Source of the DNA: JAGQNK01 sp964573155
GTDB taxonomy: Bacteria > Patescibacteriota > Saccharimonadia > Saccharimonadales > JAGQNK01
DNA: 27,737 nt
Assembly (NCBI GenBank): GCA_964573155.1
Contig: CAZNIN010000009.1
Coordinates: forward strand, 1 to 27,737
Direction: 5' to 3'
Part shown: piece after piece, positions 8,501 through 14,784 of the stretch
Position numbering within the stretch: position 1 is the first letter of the stretch
Layout of the letters: every line of letters begins with the position of its first letter
The notes under the pieces: model-generated
Database searches by the model: none
Seen by the model: only the letters and a program-made list of their open reading frames with translations
Told to the model about the DNA's origin: nothing
Made by a program: the position numbers and the translations under genes

Positions 8501-10309
8501 AGGACGGGTCAGTCAAAGTGTTACTATCTGTTCGAGTTTGGTGTGCAGCAGGAATTGGCGATACCGCCCAGTTCGTGCACTGCAGTAAACGGCAGCAATT
8601 CCGATTCGGCATATTTTATAAATAACAAAAGCAATGAACCGTTGCTGGGATGGGACTTCGGTTCTGTATGGCGCGTAAATTACAACTCGTATCCGGACTT
8701 TGTGGGAAGTAGTGTCACTCCGCCGTCGCCACCAAATCCACCAACGCCGACTCCTACTCCTACCAATCCAGAGCCTCAACCTACCACACCCACAAATCCA
8801 CCAACTATTACACCCGGTGGTCTTGAGCCACCTTCACCGATAACGACGGGCCCATTGCCGGTAGAGCCAGGTGAAGTCTTTGTCCCCGAGGGTAACCAGC
8901 CCGAATATGTCCAAGACAACTTGCCTGAGGCCGCCAAGGATCCGCAGCAGCCTGAGCGTGACGCAAAATTACCATTTTTGTTCATCTCACTGCTGCTGCT
9001 TATCGCGTTGGCATACGCATTGCAGGCTTGGCGTGAGTATCGACGTCAACGGGCGATAAAAGCCCTCATCAGGCAGTACGATATGATTACAAAGAGCACA
9101 CAGGCTTTCTTGCAGATTGTTGCACACTATCTGAATACACCTCTTGCGGTTTTGCAGAATGCGCTGGAAATGCTCGCTCTCAAGCGACTAGTGTCAGAAC
9201 AAGAGCTTTCCCTCGTCAAGGAAGACGTCAGCAAGCTGAGCAACTATTCTACAGACCTACAGAATAATATTCAGACCTCACTTATGCCAGACGGATACTA
9301 TGCCGAACAGGCGGGCACTACATCTGCGCATGTGTCAGCAGGCAACGTTGGTTTTGTGGCTGGGCTATCGAGCATAAAAGAGGAGAGGCGTATGTGGGCA
9401 GGGTTGCTCGGTGTTGCCGTGACAGTGGCTCTGTTAGATATAGCTTTTGTGCTGATGGGCTCCTATAAACTTGCTTCACTGAGATTGCTAAACCAGTTCT
9501 TGTTCTTCTCGTTGGGAGCCGCGTTGCTGATCCTGTTCGTACTTTTTTATCGTTGGTTGCAGCGTTTACGAACGCAGCAAGAGTATGTGCTCAGTAAGCA
9601 ACAGCAACTATACAATGCGAAGATTTCACTACTGAACGAAGCAGCAGCCAGCCTCGATGGCTATTACACATTGCTCCACAAAGACAGTGCTCAGTTGCAG
9701 CAGCATCAGGATGCTCGGTTGTTCAATAATGGTCTGCATATGCTGGGAGAATTTGTGCAGTCTCTTACACTGGTGATTAAGCAGACTGACATCAGTCCGC
9801 CTGCTCATCCTGTATCCATAGCACAAGTGCTCGCGCCCGTCATTGATAATTGGCGTGAGAAGGCTGCTGATAAGGCCATACGTATTGATGCTACGTTGCC
9901 AGAGTCACTGTACGTGCGGGCTGATGGCTCCCAGATCGCCTTTGTTGCCAACAGTTTGCTGGATAACGCCCTTAAATTCGCGCCGAAAGATAGTCTTGTC
10001 CGAGTGCGCGCCACACAGGCTGCTGGCAAGGTGAAGCTTACGATTATAGATCAGGGCCCGGGCCTTACGGATGCGGCACGAGAACACCTCTTTGAGCCGT
10101 TTAATCGTGGCGTAGATACTGAAACGTATGACACAAAAGGTGTCGGCATAGGACTCTATAATGCGAAGTTTGTGACCGAACGTCTCGGTGGCTCGCTGGA
10201 TATCAAGAATGGCAAGCCGTCAGGCTCGGTAGCAGAAGTGACACTGCCTGCAGGCAAGGTGGTGAAGGGTACTCAGGCCCCTACACTCATCAACCCGCAC
10301 AATGGCTAG
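5597..10309 (+). CDS. Giant membrane sensor histidine kinase with NHL propeller, FnIII, GLUG-like ectodomain
   Basis: A 1570-residue protein. Three membrane segments lie near 18-38, 60-79 and 126-148. The ectodomain holds half of a FnIII-like domain (~150-205), six NHL repeats (~209-482), the other half of that FnIII-like domain (~483-527), a second FnIII (~533-629), a GLUG-like region with repeated GGLIG motifs (~636-1035) and a Pro/Thr stalk (~1042-1095). A fourth segment (~1126-1148) leads to a HisKA-like helix with the phosphoacceptor His1177 in VAHYLNTPL. A membrane hairpin (~1266-1288, ~1303-1323) then precedes a HATPase domain with N-box N1452-N1457, G1 box DQGPGL (1485-1490), LFEPF and G2 box GVGIGL (1515-1520). 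All ATP-binding boxes look intact. It probably senses a surface or envelope ligand; the CheY-like regulator at 12072 is a candidate partner, which is inference. The ligand is unknown. Confidence 0.9.
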   Translation: MNINKLRLRFMRINRWRLLLFGLLAIASLVISKLVSVLFEFFKISELHTLDLLLTPASRISLYVHFSLLFIAIILYTYLDYVLHRRPLVTEMPSVKYSPIHHMWVVTIPRLKHRRRELSYWLSTGTMTILLLSYSMSIFVRTSLAAVATVATSPAVNITQTSADLVGNITSSDSSITAKGFQYGTDTNYGQTVYGTISPGPIQNDGSFSSVFQSNENPSHVALDGAGNVYVTLGDKVRKLDSDGSQIHEWSVPLLSQTTAGVVVDSDNNIFVASNGPFGEATIYKFRQDYTLVTSWSSHGASPGGMKSVRGIDIDDSGNLYVADAGNNRILKFQNDGTYMAVYGSSGSGQGQLSSPQDIVVDASGKVYITELSNSRVQVLNPDGSYSTMWGGAAYGSGDGEFCYPAGIDLDSSGNVYVVDYCNYRIQKFSSTGTFLSKWGQNGTGSQEFKQANGLAVDPQDRVYVTDSPSAGQLGLRRFAGGNDLGAFSVSTVSVGDLSCGTTYHYRAFATSDDGTGYGSDETFTTLACSASIPSAPTNVTTSLVTTIYSVIEWGEPAVPGGTIESYSIEYKRSSDATWTVADDIYSDVENLSYLIGSLTQATAYDVRIAANNSAGKGPYATISFTTPASGSHSISTCDDLQDIRLDLSGAYHLTKDIDCSSTASWNDGLGFMPIGYLSLPFTGTLDGHGYKVSGLTMDHSSLPGIGSGLTQGLFAWTENAIIKNIRLENIDYLGGYIVGGLTGVAVHTAFDNVSVSGEIRTTTNSNPPVQLDIGFVGGIAGVATANAQGASTISRSFSEVSILLSDLTSASGQLAAGGLVGSTYITGLDGWIDEYGSTPIMLTLENTFFKGTIANTENSDWATWAGGLIGWLYLDGQVTNSYTAGTIDISNGDQASPRLAGGLIGYMVGGSVSQSFSVVEIAALSPSQTPGLPRLAGGLIGGAIRNFSSESDIIINSVVLGSYYDAHRTGQSKCYYLFEFGVQQELAIPPSSCTAVNGSNSDSAYFINNKSNEPLLGWDFGSVWRVNYNSYPDFVGSSVTPPSPPNPPTPTPTPTNPEPQPTTPTNPPTITPGGLEPPSPITTGPLPVEPGEVFVPEGNQPEYVQDNLPEAAKDPQQPERDAKLPFLFISLLLLIALAYALQAWREYRRQRAIKALIRQYDMITKSTQAFLQIVAHYLNTPLAVLQNALEMLALKRLVSEQELSLVKEDVSKLSNYSTDLQNNIQTSLMPDGYYAEQAGTTSAHVSAGNVGFVAGLSSIKEERRMWAGLLGVAVTVALLDIAFVLMGSYKLASLRLLNQFLFFSLGAALLILFVLFYRWLQRLRTQQEYVLSKQQQLYNAKISLLNEAAASLDGYYTLLHKDSAQLQQHQDARLFNNGLHMLGEFVQSLTLVIKQTDISPPAHPVSIAQVLAPVIDNWREKAADKAIRIDATLPESLYVRADGSQIAFVANSLLDNALKFAPKDSLVRVRATQAAGKVKLTIIDQGPGLTDAAREHLFEPFNRGVDTETYDTKGVGIGLYNAKFVTERLGGSLDIKNGKPSGSVAEVTLPAGKVVKGTQAPTLINPHNG

Positions 10310-10333
10310 GACTGGCAAGAATCAGCCAGTCCT
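10308..10333 (+). terminator. Perfect 9-bp hairpin at the stop of the sensor kinase gene
   Basis: AGGACTGGC (10308-10316) pairs with GCCAGTCCT (10325-10333) around an 8-nt loop, starting within the stop codon. No T-run follows. A competing 7-bp stem CAGCCAG/CTGGCTG (10323-10329 with 10343-10349) uses the same 3' arm. Probably marks the 3' end of the kinase transcript. Confidence 0.45.
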
Positions 10334-10397
10334 CATGGCTTTCTGGCTGTGGTAATATGCCCGAGTGATAAATACATTTTCCGATTCAAAACTCTTG

Positions 10398-10406
10398 TGA
10401 TAGTAT
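10398..10406 (+). promoter_or_regulatory. Extended -10 promoter of pyrG
   Basis: TGA followed by TAGTAT (10401-10406) is an extended -10. Transcription would begin near 10413, leaving a ~28-nt leader with GAGGGA (10425-10430) before the GTG at 10441. No clear -35. Confidence 0.5.
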
Positions 10407-10440
10407 TTAAGCATTAAGTTTGGCGAGGGAACCTTACGGC

Positions 10441-12054
10441 GTGGCAAAAAAGCCTACTAAATTTGTGTTTGTTACTGGTGGTGTGCTTTCCGGACTTGGA
10501 AAGGGTATCACCGCCGCCTCAATCGGCAATCTCCTCAAAGCTCGCGGGCTCAAAGTAAACATCCAAAAATGTGATCCGTATTTGAACGTCGACGCTGGCA
10601 CGCTCAATCCAGCAGAGCATGGCGAATGTTTTGTGACCAAAGACGGCGCCGAGACAGACCTAGATCTTGGACACTACGAACGTTTTTTGGATCAAGAGCT
10701 GACCCAGTCGAGTAGTTTGATGAGCGGTCGTGTGCTGCAGAAAGTTATTGCTGATGAACGTGCGGGTAAGTACCTTGGCAAGACAGTTCAATTCATACCG
10801 CATGTCGTGAAGGCGATGCAGGAAGAGATTCTAGCGGCTTCAGAAGGCTATGACGTACACATTGTCGAAGTAGGAGGTACCGTCGGTGATTACGAAGGCC
10901 TGAGTTTCATCGAAGCGATTCGTGAACTTGGATTCTTGGTCGGCCGCGAGAATTCATTGTATGTCCATGTGGTGTATATGCCGTATCTGGGGGCTAGCCA
11001 GGAGTTCAAGACCAAGCCGGCACAAAATGCAGTACGTGATTTGCGCGGCTATGGAATTGTGCCAGACGTACTGGTGGCTCGCTCTGAGCGAGAAGCGCCA
11101 GAAGGAGTTGTGAGAAAGCTGAGCCTATTTTCGGGTGTGCCGCAAGAAGCCATTGCGCTACTACCGAATGCCCCAAGCATTTACGAGGTGCCGCTCACGC
11201 TGGAAGATACTGGTATTGCCGATGTTATCAGCAGGCGCTTGGCACTAAAAGTTAGCAAGCCACACCTGAAAGAATGGCGTGAAGTCGTCAAGCGTGCAAC
11301 AAATGGATTCACTACCCAGGCGACCATTGGGGTGGTTGCAAAGTATATGGATAATACCGATACCTACATGTCGGTCTTCGAGGCTTTGCGGGCGGCTGCC
11401 TGGTCGCATGACGCCAAGCTGGACATACGTTGGGTTGATGCAGAAGCGCTTGATGCACCGAAGGCTGACATAGCCAAGGCCCTAGAAGGGCTGGACGGTA
11501 TAGTCGTGCCAGGTGGTTTTGGTATGCGAGGAGTCGAAGGCAAGATCAAAGCTGCTCAATATGCGCTCAAAAACAAATTGCCATATCTCGGCCTATGCCT
11601 AGGGTTGCAGATGGCTGTGATTGCTGCAGCGCGTTCAGCCGGAGTCGGAGATGCAAACTCAGCAGAAGTTGAACCGAATGGAAAAAATCTAGTTATTAAC
11701 ACAATGGATGGTCAAAAGGGCAAGGAAAACACCGGTGGCACAATGCGTCTTGGTGATTATCCATGCAAGCTCGAAAAAGGTAGTCTGGCCGCCAAAGTTT
11801 ACGGTGAAAAAGAGATTCAGGAGCGTCATCGTCACCGCTATGAATGTAGCAATGAATATCGTAATCAGTACGAGTCATGGGGTATCCGTGCATCCGGTAC
11901 CAGTCCAGATGGTACGCTCGTGGAAATTATCGAAGGCATTGATCATCCGTTCTTCCTGGCCAGTCAGTTTCATCCTGAATTCAAATCTCGACCCAACCGT
12001 GCACACCCAATGTTCCGTGGTTTTGTTCAGGCAGTATTGCATTCGGCTAACTAA
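10441..12054 (+). CDS. pyrG: CTP synthase (glutamine-hydrolysing)
   Basis: CTP synthase makes CTP from UTP, ATP and glutamine, the last step of pyrimidine nucleotide synthesis. The N-terminal synthetase half opens with the family signature KFVFVTGGVLSGLGKGI and continues with the GxVGDYE motif. The C-terminal class I glutamine amidotransferase half has the nucleophile Cys386 in LGLCLGLQ and the His511/Glu513 pair in FHPEF. At 537 residues it is close to the usual ~540. I choose GTG 10441 because GAGGGA lies 10 nt upstream and homologues begin at this point; a TTG at 10420 in the same frame would add seven atypical residues and place the ribosome site inside the gene. Preceded by its own promoter, followed 17 nt later by a response regulator. 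Confidence 0.97.
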   Translation: MAKKPTKFVFVTGGVLSGLGKGITAASIGNLLKARGLKVNIQKCDPYLNVDAGTLNPAEHGECFVTKDGAETDLDLGHYERFLDQELTQSSSLMSGRVLQKVIADERAGKYLGKTVQFIPHVVKAMQEEILAASEGYDVHIVEVGGTVGDYEGLSFIEAIRELGFLVGRENSLYVHVVYMPYLGASQEFKTKPAQNAVRDLRGYGIVPDVLVARSEREAPEGVVRKLSLFSGVPQEAIALLPNAPSIYEVPLTLEDTGIADVISRRLALKVSKPHLKEWREVVKRATNGFTTQATIGVVAKYMDNTDTYMSVFEALRAAAWSHDAKLDIRWVDAEALDAPKADIAKALEGLDGIVVPGGFGMRGVEGKIKAAQYALKNKLPYLGLCLGLQMAVIAAARSAGVGDANSAEVEPNGKNLVINTMDGQKGKENTGGTMRLGDYPCKLEKGSLAAKVYGEKEIQERHRHRYECSNEYRNQYESWGIRASGTSPDGTLVEIIEGIDHPFFLASQFHPEFKSRPNRAHPMFRGFVQAVLHSAN

Positions 12055-12065
12055 CAGGGTAGCAT
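12037..12065 (+). promoter_or_regulatory. Promoter of the CheY-like gene, inside the pyrG 3' end
   Basis: TTGCAT (12037-12042), a 17-bp spacer and TAGCAT (12060-12065) form a -35/-10 pair. Only 6 nt separate the -10 from the ATG at 12072, so the mRNA would start at the A of ATG. The -35 lies within pyrG coding sequence. The same TAGCATAAGC string recurs before the gene at 17771. Confidence 0.6.
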
Positions 12066-12071
12066 AAGCAT

Positions 12072-12485
12072 ATGAACGATCAACCAAACCCAACACCGGA
12101 TGCAAACACAAAAGCCAAAAAAATTCTCCTTGTCGAGGACGACGACACGCTCGCGAATGTGTATAAAACACGTCTACATGCCGAAGGATTTGATCTCAAG
12201 CGTGTGCCCAATGGCGAAGAAGCTCTCGCTGCTGCGCTCGAGTACAAACCGGATTTGATTTTGCTCGACATCATGATGCCAAAAGTCAGTGGTTTTGATG
12301 TGCTGGATATTTTGCGGAATACGCCGGAAACTACCAACACAAAAGTCATTATGCTGACCGCACTGAGCCAGGATTCTGATCGCCAGCGCGCCGAGGAAAT
12401 GGGCGTGGATGATTACTTAGTGAAGTCGCAGGTTGTGATTGCTGATGTCGTTGAACGGATCAAGCGTCACCTCGGTATTTCGTAG
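12072..12485 (+). CDS. Single-domain CheY-like response regulator
   Basis: A 137-residue stand-alone receiver domain. The acidic pocket is VEDDD (21-25), the phosphoacceptor is Asp66 in LLDIMMP, the conserved Thr is in VIMLTALS and the conserved Lys is in YLVKS. All active-site residues are present, so it should accept phosphate from a kinase. There is no output domain; about 15 polar residues precede the receiver fold. The nearest complete histidine kinase is the giant sensor at 5597-10309, two genes upstream, which makes it a plausible partner, though this is inference. It has its own promoter with a leaderless layout and is closed by a strong terminator, so it is a monocistronic unit. Confidence 0.92.
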   Translation: MNDQPNPTPDANTKAKKILLVEDDDTLANVYKTRLHAEGFDLKRVPNGEEALAAALEYKPDLILLDIMMPKVSGFDVLDILRNTPETTNTKVIMLTALSQDSDRQRAEEMGVDDYLVKSQVVIADVVERIKRHLGIS

Positions 12486-12505
12486 CTATTTTGTTTAGCA
12501 TGGCA

Positions 12506-12536
12506 AAGAGCCTCCCACAAGGGAGGTTCTTCTTTA
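12506..12536 (+). terminator. Strong rho-independent terminator after the CheY-like gene
   Basis: AAGAGCCTCCC (12506-12516) pairs with GGGAGGTTCTT (12521-12531) around an ACAA loop, with one G-T wobble, followed by CTTTAT. This is the clearest intrinsic terminator in the window. Confidence 0.85.
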
Positions 12537-12551
12537 TATACAATAAGTAAA

Positions 12552-12580
12552 TTGACGAAATATAAAGCTTATGCTATAAT
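12552..12580 (+). promoter_or_regulatory. Near-consensus promoter of the Fic-domain gene
   Basis: TTGACG (12552-12557), a 17-bp spacer and TATAAT (12575-12580) preceded by TGC (extended -10) form the best promoter in the window. Start near 12587 gives an ~18-nt leader with no well-placed ribosome binding site. Confidence 0.8.
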
Positions 12581-12604
12581 GTAGGGTGTTAAGTAAACAC
12601 AAAC

Positions 12605-13480
12605 ATGCATGGAATAGAAAAAGAGCCTCTACCAGACCCAGAGTTTCTTGACCATCGAGAGCAGGATCCGAATGAGTTCCTGCAAGGTGGTCTAGACGCT
12701 GCTGCAGAATTTGCAGTGAATACAGTTACTGCTACTACTGGCCTGGATGCATTTGAAGCACCAAAAACAGCAGAAGATGGCAGCAGATCATCAGAGTTAT
12801 CCGAAACAGGTACATTTACCACGTCCAATGGGCATGAAATTGAGCATCCTCGGGAAAAATTAGATGTAGTTGAGTTTCAGGAATTGCTTGGGGAATACAA
12901 TCTCGGTGGTGAAACGCCGGAGGAAAGGGTGGAGGCTTTAAGGGGTCAAACAAAAGAGAATTTTGCGCTCTTTCTCTCTGATCTCAATCGTCGCTTGCAG
13001 GGGTCTGACGATACCTTGATTCACGATGAGACGATGAAAATCGGCGACAAAGAATCGATTGCGCCGGAGGATCGTTATGATTTGTTTACCGCTCTTTACG
13101 AAAAAATTCAGAATGCTGATCGGGCGGTTAATCCAGCGCGTGTAGGAGATGCACTTGCTCTGACTACAGTCATGTTGCACCCGTTCAAGGATGGTAATGG
13201 CCGTACCGCTCGCGCTTTGGGATACCTGTATCGCGCAGATTTCGATAACCCAGAAGATATTCAAGATTTTGACCAGCTTGTAGAGCCGCGTGACGAAGCT
13301 AGAAAACGTGGCGGCTTCATGATGAATGGATACGTGCCATACGTAGGTGAGGGTGTCGATCAGTCAGATCCTGCGCAAGTAAGTGCGTACATGGATAAGG
13401 TGCTGCAGAACGAAACTGATCCGCTTTATACAGGACCCTATGGACAGGCACCGTTACGGGCAGGTGAGCAAGACGGTTAA
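12605..13480 (+). CDS. Fic-domain protein (putative AMP/NMP transferase)
   Basis: The core at residues ~100-245 carries a full Fic motif, HPFKDGNGRTAR, with catalytic His192; the spacing HxFx(D/E)GNGRxxR is exact, so transferase activity is expected. Fic proteins move AMP (sometimes other nucleotide parts) from NTP onto target protein hydroxyls. The first ~75 residues are acidic and low in predicted structure. I see no canonical inhibitory helix motif (S/T)xxxE(G/N) in the chain and no small antitoxin-like gene beside it. The gene is monocistronic: terminator upstream, strong own promoter, convergent L27 gene downstream. No signal peptide, so it is cytosolic or exported by an unseen route. 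The target is unknown. Confidence 0.88.
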   Translation: MHGIEKEPLPDPEFLDHREQDPNEFLQGGLDAAAEFAVNTVTATTGLDAFEAPKTAEDGSRSSELSETGTFTTSNGHEIEHPREKLDVVEFQELLGEYNLGGETPEERVEALRGQTKENFALFLSDLNRRLQGSDDTLIHDETMKIGDKESIAPEDRYDLFTALYEKIQNADRAVNPARVGDALALTTVMLHPFKDGNGRTARALGYLYRADFDNPEDIQDFDQLVEPRDEARKRGGFMMNGYVPYVGEGVDQSDPAQVSAYMDKVLQNETDPLYTGPYGQAPLRAGEQDG

Positions 13481-13497
13481 GGCAATTTCTTTTACTT

Positions 13498-13527
13498 AAA
13501 TCAAATACACTGCCACGTGGGTGACAG
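13498..13527 (-). terminator. Terminator of the L27 gene
   Basis: Read on the minus strand, CTGTCAC pairs with GTGGCAG (one G-T wobble) around CCAC, followed by TGTATTTGATTT. The stem occupies 13510-13527. On the plus strand the same stem has a C-A mismatch, so it is tuned to the minus-strand transcript, though it also lies 3' of the Fic gene. Confidence 0.55.
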
Positions 13528-13549
13528 CGTATGTATAAGCTTTTGTCTT

Positions 13550-13822
13550 TTACTCGACGGTGACTTCGGTGCGTTGGACAGTTTTGCCGGTAAACAGACG
13601 CACGCGGCGCTTGCTGAACTTCACGACGCCGTCACGGGCAGCGTGAATAGTGAAGTTACGACTGAAGTAGGTGCCGTCACCAGCTCGCTTGGTTAGGCCG
13701 GTCTGGCGAACGATAACTTGACCATTCTTTACTTTTTGTCCACCAAAAAGCTTGACGCCAAGCCGTTGGCCGGGACTGTCATGAACGTTCTTACTACTAC
13801 CACCTGCTTTAACTTTTGACAT
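13550..13822 (-). CDS. rpmA: Large ribosomal subunit protein bL27
   Basis: bL27 sits at the base of the central protuberance of the 50S subunit, with its N-terminal tail reaching the peptidyl transferase centre. The 90-residue product has the family landmarks: a short basic Gly-rich start (KAGGSSKN), the signature QRLGVKLFGG, VIVRQTG, and the conserved core ending GVVKF, plus a basic C-terminal strand. It starts directly at the functional tail, without the cleavable extension found in Firmicutes. AAGGAAG (plus coordinates 13828-13834) lies 5 nt upstream of the ATG, inside the end of the methylase gene, only 2 nt away, so the two are translationally coupled. The usual partner rplU is not adjacent. 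Confidence 0.93.
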   Translation of the reverse strand: MSKVKAGGSSKNVHDSPGQRLGVKLFGGQKVKNGQVIVRQTGLTKRAGDGTYFSRNFTIHAARDGVVKFSKRRVRLFTGKTVQRTEVTVE

Positions 13823-13824
13823 AA

Positions 13825-14751
13825 TTACTTCCTTATTAGTACTACAAGCTCACGGGCGACTATTTGGTCTTCACGATGATAGACCAAGTCTTTGGGCCTC
13901 GCATGAGCAAAACTTACACGAGTATACCCTAATTCCTCGAGAGAATCAAGCGTTTTCAGGTGTTGGAAACCGTTTTTTGTTTTCCATGCGGGTACAGCAA
14001 TACACAAGCGAAAACCCGGCTTGGTTTGACGGGCGACATTTTGCAGGAACTTCTTGTGAATCGTATCAACATCTTGCATGACTTTTTTTAGTACCGGCGG
14101 CGTGGGCGGCCCAGAAAAAGGGCGGCCAAGGTAGGTTTCGCACGCTATGAAGTGAATGGCTTCTGGGTTGTGCCACTGAAAATCAGTCGCGTCGCCAATT
14201 TCGAGTCTATAGTAATTTGCTGCGATGTCATGGGTTTCGTGGAGCCATGCAAGATTCTCCTGGCTGTATTCGATCATGCGNNNNNNNNNNNNNNNNNNNN
14301 NNNNNNNNNNNNNNNNNNNNNNNNNNNNNNNNNNNNNNNNNNNNNNNNNNNNNNNNNNNNNNNNNNNNNNNNNNNNNNNNCCTTCGCCTTCGGGCGGATT
14401 CTTCACGACTTTCTTCAGTGTCAGGCCTGTGGCATTGAGCTTTTTTACAGATACGTTGAACCCGTATACATTGAGGCCGAGACGGATTTTGCCGGGCGGG
14501 CGGCAGCAGGTGTGTTTGGGTAGTTCCTGCACTAAATATTTCTCGATTTTGCTCCAGTCAGTGTAGGGAAGCTCGGTGAGATAGCGAGCGGCTTTCATCG
14601 TACCGCCAAGTCGTTGCAACGGGAATTCGGTGGGCTCGGCTTCGACAAGCGCGGTACCGCCATTAATCGGCCGAATCTTATCCGGACCAAATAGACTTTC
14701 AAGCTCTGCCAGGCCGAGTGCCGGTTGTCGTCCCAAAATCGCCACAATCAT
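13825..14751 (-). CDS. TRM11/UPF0020-like RNA methylase, interrupted by an assembly gap
   Basis: Both flanks of the gap are in one frame and read as one gene. The N-terminal ~122 residues (MIVAILGRQPALGLAELES...) resemble the THUMP-containing front of TRM11-like RNA guanine methylases. The C-terminal part after the gap begins RMIEYSQENL, typical of the strand after SAM-binding motif I, and then has ACETYLGRP, where other members carry the D/N-PP-Y catalytic motif. The family methylates a guanine in tRNA using SAM. Motif I itself is missing, evidently inside the N-run. The gene starts 33 nt from the divergent flippase gene and is followed 2 nt later by rpmA, pointing to a translation-linked operon. 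Target nucleotide unknown. Confidence 0.75.
   Translation of the reverse strand: MIVAILGRQPALGLAELESLFGPDKIRPINGGTALVEAEPTEFPLQRLGGTMKAARYLTELPYTDWSKIEKYLVQELPKHTCCRPPGKIRLGLNVYGFNVSVKKLNATGLTLKKVVKNPPEGEXXXXXXXXXXXXXXXXXXXXXXXXXXXXXXXXXXRMIEYSQENLAWLHETHDIAANYYRLEIGDATDFQWHNPEAIHFIACETYLGRPFSGPPTPPVLKKVMQDVDTIHKKFLQNVARQTKPGFRLCIAVPAWKTKNGFQHLKTLDSLEELGYTRVSFAHARPKDLVYHREDQIVARELVVLIRK
14281..14380. other. Assembly gap of 100 N inside the RNA methylase gene
   Basis: Exactly 100 unknown bases, the conventional placeholder for a gap of unknown size. The flanking methylase frames agree across it, so if neither flank has an error the true length is 1 modulo 3. Expected content (methylase motif I and surrounding fold) is more than 33 codons, so the real gap is likely longer. 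Confidence 0.95.
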
Positions 14752-14760
14752 ATCTCTCTA

Positions 14761-14775
14761 AGTATACGTTATAAT
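14761..14775. promoter_or_regulatory. Back-to-back -10 elements for the divergent methylase and flippase genes
   Basis: TATAAT at 14770-14775 on the plus strand ends 9 nt before the GTG at 14785. TATACT on the minus strand (plus 14761-14766) ends 9 nt before the ATG at 14751. The two start codons are separated by just 33 bp (14752-14784), so each polymerase would occupy the other's start region. No convincing -35 for either. Confidence 0.55.
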
Positions 14776-14784
14776 GGGTGATTA

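Noticed and set aside
10420..10440. TTG at 10420 as the pyrG start
   Set aside because: The GAGGGA site lies inside that extension and 10 nt before GTG 10441, and family members start at the latter.
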